Below, piece by piece: positions 36,284-45,067 of a stretch of 64,000 nt of DNA. A program made the position numbers and the translations under genes. Location: assembly GCA_965228125.1 (NCBI GenBank), contig OZ245791.1, positions 1,178,001 through 1,242,000 on the forward strand, read 5' to 3'. The notes below the pieces were generated by a model. That model saw only the letters and a program-made list of their open reading frames with translations. It was not told where the DNA came from and did not search any database. Position 1 is the first letter of the stretch, and the number at the start of each line of letters is the position of its first letter. The stretch comes from GWF2-38-69 sp965228125. GTDB taxonomy: Bacteria > Verrucomicrobiota > Lentisphaeria > Victivallales > GWF2-38-69.

Positions 36284-36804
36284 TATTTTGAGTCGGCGAA
36301 ACCGACCCAGCCGCCTGATGAGACAAGCGCTTTGTCGAAGTCGCTGAGTTTGAATTTCATTGCTTCTGATTGATTGTCTGCGCAAATTTGGATTTCTTCT
36401 TTTGCAATATCGACTTTGGCAAAGGTTTTCTTGCCTGAATATTTTTTGAAGAGTTCGTCTATTTTTGCAGACGGAAGTTCAATAGCAAGCATGCCGCAGT
36501 TGAAGTTATTCTGACGAAAAATTCTTGCGAAGTTCTCTGCTATAACGACATTGATGTTATTAATTTCCAAAGCCCATGGCGCATGTTCACGGGAAGAACC
36601 ACATCCGAAGTTCTTTCTTGAAATAACTATTTCTTTACCTGTTATATCTTTTTTAGGATCGAATGAACTTAGTTTCAAATCTTCAAAGAGATGTGGCTTC
36701 AGTGCTTCTTTTGAAACTTCTGTTAGATATTTAGCAGGAATGATTTCATCAGTATTTATATCGGACCTATCTAAAAACAAAACTTCGCCTTCAAATTTTT
36801 TCAT
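36280..36804 (-). CDS. leuD: 3-isopropylmalate dehydratase-type small subunit
   Basis: 174 aa from the ATG at 36804, chosen because AAAGGAG lies 8 nt upstream and because the longer frame to 36852 would run into the large-subunit gene. It is the swivel domain of the two-subunit aconitase superfamily: DRSDINTDEIIPAKYLTE, FGCGSSREHAPWAL, IAENFARIFRQNNFNCGML. Short archaeal-type LeuD (~165 aa) is the closest class. The partner is 5 nt upstream. leuA and leuB are absent here, so homoaconitase or another hydroxyacid dehydratase is possible. Confidence 0.9.
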   Translation of the reverse strand: MKKFEGEVLFLDRSDINTDEIIPAKYLTEVSKEALKPHLFEDLKLSSFDPKKDITGKEIVISRKNFGCGSSREHAPWALEINNINVVIAENFARIFRQNNFNCGMLAIELPSAKIDELFKKYSGKKTFAKVDIAKEEIQICADNQSEAMKFKLSDFDKALVSSGGWVGFADSKY

Positions 36805-36808
36805 CGCT

Positions 36809-38095
36809 TTATTCTCCTTTGAATAATGAGGAATTGACAATATGACCGGCAATAGCCGTAGCTGCAGCCGTAGCAGGGCTCATAAGATGCACCATACCGC
36901 CCTTGCCCATTCTGCCATTGAAGTTTCTATTGGTGGTCGACGCACATGATTCGCCATTTGCCAGAACGCCGTTGCTCATTCCAAGGCATGCTCCGCACGT
37001 TGGGTTAGTCACGCAAAATCCTGCATCCATAAAAATTTTAATGATGCCTTCTACCAAAGCTTCGCTATAAATTTTTGGCGTAGCAGGGGAAAGTACTCCT
37101 CTTACTGCATCGCTTATTTTTTTACCTTTAAGCACTTGAGCAGCGATTCTCAAATCTTCTATTCTGCCGTTTGTGCATGAGCCGATATAAACCTGATCGA
37201 TTTTTGTCCCTTTGATTTCATTGACCGTCTTAACTTCATCAGGCTTAAAACCAAAAGTAACAAGAGGTTCAAGTTTAGATAAATCATATTCCAACACCTT
37301 GTCATATTTTGCGTCAGAATCAGAAACATATTTCCTGTAAGAGGCCAAAGCTTCCTGTTTAGAAGAGAATTCATCTTTGATAAAATCCCAGAGATAATCA
37401 ACTGTCTTCATGTCAGGATAGCATATTCCGCATGTTCCGCCTGCTTCAATAGCCATATTACAGAGAGTCATTCTAGACTCCATAGACATCTCATCGACTA
37501 TCGGCCCGGTAAACTCCATTACATAATCGGTGGCGCCATTTACTCCGATTTGGGAAATTACAAAAAGTATAACATCTTTTGCGTATACTCCTTCGGGGAG
37601 TTTCCCTTTGAGGACGAATTTTATTGCCTTTGGATATTTGAAGGAACAGACGCCTTTGAGAATACCCACTTCAAGGTCAGTGGTTCCAATCCCTGCGGCA
37701 AAGGCTCCGAAAGCACCGTAAGTGCAGGTATGAGAATCTCCCATAATGGCAGTGAAGCCGGGACGAATAAAACCTTTTTCAGGGAATAATGCATGGCAGA
37801 CTCCATTATGTCCGATATCGAAAAAGTCCAGTCCGTGCCTTTTTGCCCAATCTCTCAAAATCTTGCCTTGCTCGGCAGTCTTTGAATCTTTCGCAGGTGT
37901 CACATGGTCAATAACAGCCTTGATTTTTGTAGAATCAAAAACTCTGTCTTTGCCTCTTGAGATAAGGTCATTAATTGCTATCGGAGTAGTTATTTCATGG
38001 CAGAAAACTCTATCTAGTTTGAGTACATAAGTACCATTAAAAGGTTCATCCACCAGATGCTCGGAAAATATTTTTTCAGCTATAGTTTTTCCCAT
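36809..38095 (-). CDS. leuC: 3-isopropylmalate dehydratase-type large subunit
   Basis: 428 aa, the shorter archaeal/anaerobe type (proteobacterial LeuC is ~465). A [4Fe-4S] hydrolyase: VYIGSCTNGRIEDLRIA and NPTCGACLGMSNGVLANGE supply the three cluster Cys. Also MGDSHTCTYGAFGAFAAGIG, DHVTPAKDSKTAEQG, and TNRNFNGRMG. It isomerises 2- to 3-isopropylmalate in leucine synthesis, or acts as homoaconitase in related members; the sequence alone does not separate these. Forms a pair with the small subunit 4 nt downstream. Confidence 0.9.
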   Translation of the reverse strand: MGKTIAEKIFSEHLVDEPFNGTYVLKLDRVFCHEITTPIAINDLISRGKDRVFDSTKIKAVIDHVTPAKDSKTAEQGKILRDWAKRHGLDFFDIGHNGVCHALFPEKGFIRPGFTAIMGDSHTCTYGAFGAFAAGIGTTDLEVGILKGVCSFKYPKAIKFVLKGKLPEGVYAKDVILFVISQIGVNGATDYVMEFTGPIVDEMSMESRMTLCNMAIEAGGTCGICYPDMKTVDYLWDFIKDEFSSKQEALASYRKYVSDSDAKYDKVLEYDLSKLEPLVTFGFKPDEVKTVNEIKGTKIDQVYIGSCTNGRIEDLRIAAQVLKGKKISDAVRGVLSPATPKIYSEALVEGIIKIFMDAGFCVTNPTCGACLGMSNGVLANGESCASTTNRNFNGRMGKGGMVHLMSPATAAATAIAGHIVNSSLFKGE

Positions 38096-38278
38096 ATTTC
38101 AGATTCCTTTTTCCAGAAATTTTAACTTTCAAAGTTTTAAAAAAGATATTATAAATGCCTTGTTTGCAACCATACTTCTGAATAATATATGCTTTTTGAT
38201 TCTGCAAGATTAGTTATTTGGGCTAATAACAACTAGAATATTGCTGTCAAAAACAAATCATATCAAGGGAAGCTGTTT

Positions 38279-38959
38279 ATGAACGAATATGCTGTGAAGC
38301 TCGCTGAAGCGGGGCTCAAAATCCGCGCGATGAAACTTAATACAGAAAAACCTTTTCAGTGGGCATCAGGATTCTTTATGCCTATATACAATGATAACAG
38401 GATGTTTCTCTTCTATCCTGAATTCAGAAAATTAATCATTGATGGGTTTTTAAGCCTCATCAAAGCCAATGGCATTCAAATAGATATTATTGCAGGCACC
38501 AGTACTGCCGGGATACCCCACGGTGCTATGCTTGCAGACGCACTGAAGCTGCCTTTCATTTACATAAGAGAAAAACCCAAGGCCCATGGATTGAAAAACC
38601 AGATTGAAGGCATTGATGCCGAAAAAGATTTGGATGGGAAGAAAGTTGTTGTGATTGAAGATCTTATTTCGACTGGCGGAAGTTCAGCCAAGGCTGTACA
38701 GGCCGTCAGAGACGCAAATGGGATTGTAGATTATTGCCTTTCAATATTCAGTTACAATCTGCTTTCTGCGTTAAACGAGTTTTCCAAACTGGAACAGCCT
38801 TGCAAAGTTATGTCTATTCTTGACTATGACACTCTCATAGACACAGCAACAAAAACCGGGTATGTCACGCCAAATGAACAGGAAGCGTTGAAGGCTTGGA
38901 GGCACGAACCCTTTGAATGGGGAGGAAAACGCGGCTTTGCAAGAATAGTCAAACAATAA
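38279..38959 (+). CDS. pyrE: Orotate phosphoribosyltransferase
   Basis: 226 aa. Transfers ribose-5-phosphate from PRPP to orotate. PRPP loop VVVIEDLISTGGSSAKAVQAV, flexible catalytic loop REKPKAHGLKNQIEG, and an N-terminal substrate part with FQWASGFFMPIYNDNR (the usual ASG..SP.Y). AAGGGAAG precedes the ATG. pyrF follows 19 nt later, completing UMP synthesis as two adjacent enzymes. Confidence 0.94.
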   Translation: MNEYAVKLAEAGLKIRAMKLNTEKPFQWASGFFMPIYNDNRMFLFYPEFRKLIIDGFLSLIKANGIQIDIIAGTSTAGIPHGAMLADALKLPFIYIREKPKAHGLKNQIEGIDAEKDLDGKKVVVIEDLISTGGSSAKAVQAVRDANGIVDYCLSIFSYNLLSALNEFSKLEQPCKVMSILDYDTLIDTATKTGYVTPNEQEALKAWRHEPFEWGGKRGFARIVKQ

Positions 38960-38978
38960 TTTTATACAGGAGTAGTTT

Positions 38979-39737
38979 ATGCCTTTAACCCAACAGGAAA
39001 AAATGGCAAGAAACAGGGTTTGTCTGCCTTTAGATGGGCTCAACACGCTTGCAGAAGTCAAAGAACGAGTAGCCGAACTCAAAGAAGTAGTCGGACTTTT
39101 TAAAATAGGAAAAGAATCATTTACAAAATTCGGGCCAGCAGTAATAGAATTGATACATAATTCCAAAAGGGAAGTTTTTCTCGACCTCAAATACCATGAT
39201 ATTCCAAACACTGTTAAAGGCGCAGCAGCAGCAGCAGCAGCACTTGGAGTACTTATGTTCAATGTTCATGCTTCAGGCGGACTTGACATGATGCGTGCCG
39301 CAAAAGAAGGCGCTATGAGCGTGACTGAAAGAAAAGGCATAAGGTGCCCTAAAATTCTAGGCGTAACTGTCCTTACAAGTATCGACGGCAATATACTGCG
39401 CGACGATCTGGGTATACTCGAAAGCGTTGAAGACCATGTTTTAAGACTTGCTCAACTAACAAATAAAGCAGGATTGGACGGAATAGTTTGTTCTGCTGCT
39501 GATTTATATGCTATCAAGGATAAACTGCCTGAAGATTTTATGTATGTGACACCAGGAATAAAAGGAGTTGACGGCGAGGCCGGGGCAGATCAGAAAAGGG
39601 TTTTTACTCCAGGAAACGCTGTCAAAGACGGTTCGACAATTCTTGTAGTCGGAAGAACAATAACAGGATTTAAAACTCCAGAGGAAAGAATCGAGGCAGG
39701 GTACAAAGTTTTGAGAGATATGGCCAGATATCTTTAA
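38979..39737 (+). CDS. pyrF: Orotidine-5'-phosphate decarboxylase
   Basis: 252 aa TIM barrel, decarboxylates OMP to UMP. The KxxD catalytic motif lies in FLDLKYHDIPNT; also VCLPLDGLNTLAEV, FKIGKESFTKFGP, NVHASGG, GVTVLTSID, and VTPGIKG near the phosphate loop, ending in VVGRTITG. An AGGAG site lies 8 nt before the ATG. Odd: an Ala-7 run after the catalytic motif is encoded by seven identical GCA codons (39222-39242). Confidence 0.95.
   Translation: MPLTQQEKMARNRVCLPLDGLNTLAEVKERVAELKEVVGLFKIGKESFTKFGPAVIELIHNSKREVFLDLKYHDIPNTVKGAAAAAAALGVLMFNVHASGGLDMMRAAKEGAMSVTERKGIRCPKILGVTVLTSIDGNILRDDLGILESVEDHVLRLAQLTNKAGLDGIVCSAADLYAIKDKLPEDFMYVTPGIKGVDGEAGADQKRVFTPGNAVKDGSTILVVGRTITGFKTPEERIEAGYKVLRDMARYL
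39222..39242 (+). repeat. (GCA)7 triplet repeat inside pyrF
   Basis: Seven exact GCA units coding seven alanines in the helix after the KxxD catalytic strand. Loss or gain of units would stay in frame. The family usually has an Ala-rich helix here, so overall length looks normal. Confidence 0.9.
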
Positions 39738-39760
39738 TTTTTATTTAAGGGAATGCCTAT

Positions 39761-40702
39761 ATGGCAAAAACCAAAAAGATTGCTTTAAATAGCCCGATCG
39801 GAATGGCTTTAATAGTCATAGCAGCGGTAAGTTGGGGTTTGTCAGCAGCAGTTTTTATCCCAAATTTGTACAATCTGCCGACAGCTTTCGTAGTATTGAT
39901 ACAAAATTTGTTCTCTTTGATTCTGATGAGCTTATTTTTCCCCGGAGAATATTCCAAACTTACCAAATTGCCTCCTAAGGCGCTTTTTCTTTTATCATTG
40001 ATAGCATTGTTTTCTGGTGTGATAGGGACTCTAGCAATAGTCAAAGCTTTATTTCTTGTTAATTTTAAACAATTATCAGTCGTAGTTCTCATACAAAAAG
40101 TCCAGCCGATATTTACTGTGATTCTCGCTTTTATCTTTCTTAAGGAAAAATTATCTAAGAATTTTGTTCTGTGGAGCTTGCTTGTCTTTTTAGGGGTTTA
40201 TCTTCTCACTTTCGGGTTCCATATTCCTGACTTCTCAACAAATCAGGGATATCTCCTTGCTTATCTCTTATCTATTATTTCGGCAATGTCTTTTTCCACC
40301 AATACCATTCTGGGAAAATATCTGTCCGATTCTTTATCATTTTTAACAATTACCTTCAACAGGTTTTTGTTTGGAACAATCTTCAGCGTTATCGCCTGTC
40401 TTGCAACAGGTACTTTTTTTTACTTTGACGCCATAACTATAAGTAATTATGCATTCTTTGCAGGAATTATACTGATAGCAGGCCCGCCATCAATGTTCAT
40501 TTATTATATCGGGCTGAAATACGTCAAGGCGATGGTTTCGGCAATATGCGAGCTAGCCCTTCCATTTAGCGTAATAATCCTGGATTATTTTATAAACCAT
40601 AATTCCTTGAATTTGATCCAATGGGTTGGCGCGCTGATAATTATCTTCGGTATTTTAAAAGTCTCTAATTCTTCACCACCGAAAAAATCCGTGAAAAGTT
40701 AG
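39761..40702 (+). CDS. DMT-family permease (EamA repeats)
   Basis: 313 aa with about ten membrane segments in two EamA halves: residues ~10-150 (MALIVIAAVSWGLSAAVFIP, AIVKALFLVNFKQLSVVVLIQKVQPIFTVILAFIFLKEKLS) and ~165-300 (YLLAYLLSIISAMSFSTNTILGKYL, LIQWVGALIIIFGILKVS). Drug/metabolite transporters export or import small metabolites; the substrate is not predictable. It follows pyrF by 23 nt and may be co-transcribed. Confidence 0.88.
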   Translation: MAKTKKIALNSPIGMALIVIAAVSWGLSAAVFIPNLYNLPTAFVVLIQNLFSLILMSLFFPGEYSKLTKLPPKALFLLSLIALFSGVIGTLAIVKALFLVNFKQLSVVVLIQKVQPIFTVILAFIFLKEKLSKNFVLWSLLVFLGVYLLTFGFHIPDFSTNQGYLLAYLLSIISAMSFSTNTILGKYLSDSLSFLTITFNRFLFGTIFSVIACLATGTFFYFDAITISNYAFFAGIILIAGPPSMFIYYIGLKYVKAMVSAICELALPFSVIILDYFINHNSLNLIQWVGALIIIFGILKVSNSSPPKKSVKS

Positions 40703-40818
40703 GAAGAAACATTTTTGTGACTTCTCCTTGTTTGTGGCATTTTCTGCTGTTATAGTGGTACTTAAGTCAACAGTTCAGACTGTCAAAGATAATAATTAAC
40801 CACTAAAGGACAAATAGA

Positions 40819-41028
40819 ATGAAAATCAGCGCAAGAAATGTATTCAAAGGAAAAGTAGTGAAAATTACGGACGGAGCAATCAACAGCGAAGTTATCGTAG
40901 AAATAGCTGGCGGAACAAAGATAGCTTCAATCATAACAAAGGAATCCGTGAAAAATTTAAATCTTCAGGTAGGTAAAGAAGCATATACAGTTGTCAAAGC
41001 CTCGAATGTCCTCATCGCTGTTGACTGA
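40819..41028 (+). CDS. mop: Molbindin (Mop/TOBE-domain protein)
   Basis: 69 aa single TOBE/Mop domain: SARNVFKGKVVKITDGAINSEVIVEIAGGTKIASIITKESVKNLNLQVGKEAYTVVKASNVLIAV in shortened view, with SARN, VxIxxGAxNSEV and KASxVLIAVD as family landmarks. Molbindins bind molybdate or tungstate as oligomers and serve as storage or buffering proteins. No molybdate transporter or Mo-cofactor gene is near. An AAAGGAC site precedes the ATG. Confidence 0.9.
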   Translation: MKISARNVFKGKVVKITDGAINSEVIVEIAGGTKIASIITKESVKNLNLQVGKEAYTVVKASNVLIAVD

Positions 41029-41052
41029 TTCTTTAAAAAACAAGAGATTAGA

Positions 41053-41895
41053 ATGAAATATATCGGGGCTCATGTAAGCACGGAAGGAGGCGTTTTTAAC
41101 GCTGTTCAGAATGCAGTTGACATTAATGCCAGAGCGTTTGCATTGTTTGTAAAAAATCAAAGACAGTGGAAAGCAAAACCCCTTGAACCCGAAGCCATCG
41201 AAAGATTCAAAACGGCTATGGTAAAGAACAGCTTCCATCCTAAATTTGTTCTTCCTCATGCCGGTTACTTGATTAATCTTGGCAATCCTAATCCTGAAAA
41301 CAGAAAAAAATCCATAGATAGCTTTATTGATGAACTTGAGAGATGCAAAATTTTAGGCCTTGAATGCCTAAACATTCACCCTGGAAGCCATCTTAGAGAA
41401 ATAAGTAAAGATGAATGCATCACACTCATTGCAGAAAGCATAAACTATTGCATTGATTCTGTAAAAGGAATAAAAATCATCATCGAAAACACTGCCGGAC
41501 AGGGATCAAATATTGGTTCTAATTTTGAGGAAATTGCAGACATAGTAGCCAAAATTCAGCACAAACAAAGAGTTGGCGTTTGTCTGGATACATGTCATAC
41601 ATTTGCTTCTGGTTATGATATAAAAAGTTCGGACAATTATACGGATACTTTTAATAAATTTGAAGATTTGATAGGTTTTGAAAATCTTGCAGGAATTCAC
41701 CTTAATGATTCCAAAGTACCCTTGGCTTCAAGGAAAGACCGCCATGAAAGTATAGGCAAGGGTTATTTGGGGCTGGATTTTTTCAGACGGTTTATTAATG
41801 ATCCACGATTTGACGATATCCCGATAATACTCGAAACAATCGATGAAGCTATCTGGAAACAGGAAATAGAACTTCTTTATTCAATGATAGATTAG
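41053..41895 (+). CDS. nfo: Endonuclease IV (AP endonuclease)
   Basis: 280 aa TIM-barrel DNA-repair enzyme that cuts at abasic sites using three metal ions. Motifs: YIGAHVSTEGGVFNAV at the N-terminus, LNIHPGSH, ENTAGQGSNIG, VGVCLDTCHTFASGYDI, GIHLNDSKVPLASRKDRHESIGKG, and ILETIDE. Length is normal. It lies 24 nt after mop and ends 5 nt from the convergent sensor gene. Confidence 0.95.
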   Translation: MKYIGAHVSTEGGVFNAVQNAVDINARAFALFVKNQRQWKAKPLEPEAIERFKTAMVKNSFHPKFVLPHAGYLINLGNPNPENRKKSIDSFIDELERCKILGLECLNIHPGSHLREISKDECITLIAESINYCIDSVKGIKIIIENTAGQGSNIGSNFEEIADIVAKIQHKQRVGVCLDTCHTFASGYDIKSSDNYTDTFNKFEDLIGFENLAGIHLNDSKVPLASRKDRHESIGKGYLGLDFFRRFINDPRFDDIPIILETIDEAIWKQEIELLYSMID

Positions 41896-41900
41896 CAGGT

Positions 41901-43490
41901 TTAATTCGAATCCAAAAGTTCTTTTGCTTTTTTATTCAGATCCATCATTGTGTATGGTTTTTTTATAAACCCGTGCATACCGTTTTTTATAGCCATCCTA
42001 ACTTCTTCACTATCCCCATCAAGCCCTGAAACGAGCAACGCTTTAACATCAGGATTAATTTTTTTCATTTCATAGAACGCATTTATACCTGTCATATTAG
42101 GCATGCAATTATCCAAAAAAACGCCTACTATTGAATTGTGCTTTTCTTTATAGATATCTACAGCCTCATCTCCATCGGAGGCCACTATCACTTTATATCC
42201 GGCTTTTTCTAACACGACTTCAGCTACCCTTCTCATGATAATGTCATCATCGACAACTAAAACCAGATATGGTTCACCTGCTGCTTTAAGAGCCGACGAC
42301 ATGCCTTGCATTACTGCCGAGTGCCCGCTTTTAACAAGCGAATCTGGTGCAAGTTTTTCTTTTTTCTGTTCGTATGGTTTATATTCAGGGATAAAAATCC
42401 TAACATCTGTGCCTTTTTTTACCTCTGATTCGATTTCAAGGAAACCTCCATGTTCCTGAACAATATTTATTGCCTCTGAAAGGCCAAGTCCGTCAGGATT
42501 TAATGAAGATTTTCCTTCTGTAAAGAAAGGCGAACACACTTTTTTAATAAGCTCTTTTTTAATGCCCACGCCATCATCTGAAATAGTGATACACCAATAA
42601 GTAGATTTAATGGCTTTGGGATGAAGAACTCTATATGCCTTATCAGTTTCAACATGGTCAATTGTAATAGTGAGGTTTCCACCACTATGGCTGCTTTCTG
42701 TCCCTTTCATAATTGTCATTGCATGGACAGCATTCTCGCAAATATATCTTAAAGACGTCTGCATAAGCGATGGATCAATTTTCACCATTGATTTTGTGGA
42801 TAGGATTTCGGCATCAATGATTATTTCAGGCCCCAATTTTGACAGATAGTCGATATATACGCTTCTGATAACATCGTTGAGGTCTACTTCTCGATATTCA
42901 ACATTTATTTTAGATGAAAAAGAGTTTAGCTGTACTATAAGGTCAGCAGCTCTAGCCACTGATTTGTCTATTAAATCAAGATACCCTGTAAACTCTTCTT
43001 TAACAGAAGGATCTGAAAGCACTTCCGTAGAGTTCCTTAATATTGAAGAATTTCCATTTATGGCCCCAAGGATGTTATTGAAACTGTTGCAAATATTAGC
43101 AATAAGATTGCCTAACATTTCTTTTTTATTAATACCATGAGCCGCATCCTGTTGGGATTTTCCTCTGATGAAAAAATACGTTTCATTATCAAGAGGGATA
43201 AACAATATGTCAAATCGATCAGGGATCTTACTTAAAACCAAAACATTAGATATTTTTTTGGGTTCTTTTGCCTGGATGGCAGCTTGAATAAAATCAAGAT
43301 ATGATTCCAGTCCGTCAAATATTTCTGCAACATCTTTTCCTACAGAAAATTCGGTGTTCAAAGAAAAAATTTTCAGAGCCTCATCATTGCAAGAAATAAT
43401 TTTGAGTTCTTTTGAAGTAACAACAAGAGGGAAGCATTCCAAATCAGCAAGTGATTTTGCAAGAAGCATCGAATCATTATTGTAATTCAT
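41901..43490 (-). CDS. Hybrid sensor protein with PAS, degenerate H-box, ATPase and receiver domains
   Basis: 529 aa, no membrane segment. PAS-like residues ~10-110 (KELKIISCNDEALKIFSL). The dimerisation helix reads LIANICNSFNNILGAINGN where related kinases have (A)GGVAHDFNNLL; Asn135 replaces the phosphoacceptor His. The ATPase domain is intact (YICENAVHAM as N box, ISDDGVGIKKEL, DGLGLSEAINIVQEHGG). A C-terminal receiver (about 410-529) keeps VVDDD, the phosphorylatable Asp in FLDNCMPNMTG, the Ser in LLVSG and the Lys in IKKP. It may bind ATP and receive phosphate but should not autophosphorylate in the usual way. Monocistronic, between nfo and mtaB. Confidence 0.85.
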   Translation of the reverse strand: MNYNNDSMLLAKSLADLECFPLVVTSKELKIISCNDEALKIFSLNTEFSVGKDVAEIFDGLESYLDFIQAAIQAKEPKKISNVLVLSKIPDRFDILFIPLDNETYFFIRGKSQQDAAHGINKKEMLGNLIANICNSFNNILGAINGNSSILRNSTEVLSDPSVKEEFTGYLDLIDKSVARAADLIVQLNSFSSKINVEYREVDLNDVIRSVYIDYLSKLGPEIIIDAEILSTKSMVKIDPSLMQTSLRYICENAVHAMTIMKGTESSHSGGNLTITIDHVETDKAYRVLHPKAIKSTYWCITISDDGVGIKKELIKKVCSPFFTEGKSSLNPDGLGLSEAINIVQEHGGFLEIESEVKKGTDVRIFIPEYKPYEQKKEKLAPDSLVKSGHSAVMQGMSSALKAAGEPYLVLVVDDDIIMRRVAEVVLEKAGYKVIVASDGDEAVDIYKEKHNSIVGVFLDNCMPNMTGINAFYEMKKINPDVKALLVSGLDGDSEEVRMAIKNGMHGFIKKPYTMMDLNKKAKELLDSN

Positions 43491-43631
43491 ATTCTCTACC
43501 TCAAAAAGATTTGGTGGCTATTTCTTTGTTAGAGCAAGTATAGTTGGCTTTATTTTTAACACAACATCGGGAAATAATCATCACCCGTGGTACATTAAAA
43601 ATGTAAAATATTTATAAACGGAATCCTTATT

Positions 43632-44960
43632 ATGTCCAATAAAAAATATGCGTCTGTACTCACCATAGGATGCAGACTGAACCAGACAGATACTGCGTTG
43701 ATTTTTGCGCAACTGGAAAAAGGCGGATTCCAAATTGAGAAGCCAGACACGGATAAAGAACTTTCTGTAATTATAATAAATACTTGCTCTGTAACATCTT
43801 CTGCTTCTCAAAAAAGCCGCCAATATGCAAGGGCAGTAAGAGAAAAACATCCTAAGTCCCTTATTGTAGTAACAGGATGCGATATTGAAGTTGACAAGGA
43901 GAAATGGAAAGGAATCGGAGTTGATATAGCAATACCAAATTCAGACAAAACCAATATTCTTTCCTATCTGAAAGGCAGATTTGAAATCCCGGATGAAGTT
44001 TTTAACAATAACTTTTTTGTAAATTCCGAAACATTCAAGGAAAACTCAGCAGGATTATTCCCTTTCAAATCTAGAGCAAACCTCAAAATCCAGGATGGAT
44101 GCGATTCATTTTGCACATATTGTATAGTTCCTTACGGAAGAGGAAAGCCAAGGTCAAGAGAATGGAATGATACGCTCAGGGAATTCAAAGAACTGGTCAA
44201 TGCCGGATACAATGAAATAGTTCTTACCGGAGTAAATATAGCCACCTACAACGATCATAATAGAAATCTGATCGACCTTATTAAGGAGATGATTAAAACC
44301 GAAGGTAACTTCAGAATAAGACTAGGTTCGACAGAGCCTCAGTTTTCTATGAACGGCCTTTTAGAAACAATGGCTTCAAGCAAAAAAATCTGTCGATTCC
44401 TACACCTCCCGCTACAGCATGGGGCAAACAAAATACTTAAAGCCATGGGAAGAAACTATTCTCAAGAAAAGTTTGCTGAATTCATAAACAAAGCATTTAA
44501 GCTCATCCCTGATATATGCCTCGGTTCTGATGTGATTGTCGGGTTTCCGGGAGAAACCGATGAAGACTTTGCAGAATGCAAAAACTTCCTGCAGTCGCTG
44601 CCCCTGGCGTACTTGCATGTTTTCAGTTATTCCAAGAGAGAAGGAACCCCAGCTGCAAAATTTATAAATCAGATTCCATCTAAAATCTCATCAGAGAGAC
44701 ATAAAATCCTAACTAATATTGGGTCAGAGCTTTCGTTAAAATATCTTAATTCTCAAAAGAATAAAACCGCCTCAATAATTCCAGAAAAAGTTTACCGCGG
44801 CATTATTACAGGATGGACTGATAATTATATAAAAACAAACATTCCTGTTCATGAGTCAGATGAAAAAGATTTATTGGACAAACCATTTCTTGAGGTTAGG
44901 CTGCTGAGACCGGTTGGGCACAGAGAGATGGTAGGAGAGCTCTATCCCTCATACAATTAA
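43632..44960 (+). CDS. mtaB: tRNA (N6-threonylcarbamoyladenosine-37) methylthiotransferase MtaB
   Basis: 442 aa radical-SAM methylthiotransferase. N-terminal UPF0004 domain with cluster Cys in TIGCRLNQTD, INTCSVTSS and VVTGCDIE; radical-SAM motif DGCDSFCTYCIVPYGRGKPRSR near residue 155 (CxxxCxxC); LPLQHGANKILKAMGRNYS; DVIVGFPGETDEDF; and a short C-terminal TRAM-like domain. The GCRLNQ form distinguishes the MtaB clade from MiaB (GCQMN). It forms ms2t6A37 in tRNAs reading ANN codons. Confidence 0.93.
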   Translation: MSNKKYASVLTIGCRLNQTDTALIFAQLEKGGFQIEKPDTDKELSVIIINTCSVTSSASQKSRQYARAVREKHPKSLIVVTGCDIEVDKEKWKGIGVDIAIPNSDKTNILSYLKGRFEIPDEVFNNNFFVNSETFKENSAGLFPFKSRANLKIQDGCDSFCTYCIVPYGRGKPRSREWNDTLREFKELVNAGYNEIVLTGVNIATYNDHNRNLIDLIKEMIKTEGNFRIRLGSTEPQFSMNGLLETMASSKKICRFLHLPLQHGANKILKAMGRNYSQEKFAEFINKAFKLIPDICLGSDVIVGFPGETDEDFAECKNFLQSLPLAYLHVFSYSKREGTPAAKFINQIPSKISSERHKILTNIGSELSLKYLNSQKNKTASIIPEKVYRGIITGWTDNYIKTNIPVHESDEKDLLDKPFLEVRLLRPVGHREMVGELYPSYN

Positions 44961-45067
44961 ACATGTATGGGCGCTAAGAAAATAATATTAAAACATTGAT
45001 ATTTGCCATGCTGGTTCATAGAATTAATTTGGATATATAAATCATTTTAAATAAGGGTCGCTCACAA

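Noticed and set aside
36805..36852. N-terminal extension of the leuD-type gene
   Set aside because: It would run into the leuC-type gene, and a good AGGAG site precedes the ATG at 36804.
40740..40818. Possible molybdenum-cofactor-type riboswitch before mop
   Set aside because: The 116-bp gap has only a 4-bp hairpin and no multi-helix structure.
41905..41930. TTCGAATCC string resembling a tRNA T-loop
   Set aside because: No acceptor or anticodon stem can be formed around it, and it overlaps the end of the sensor gene.
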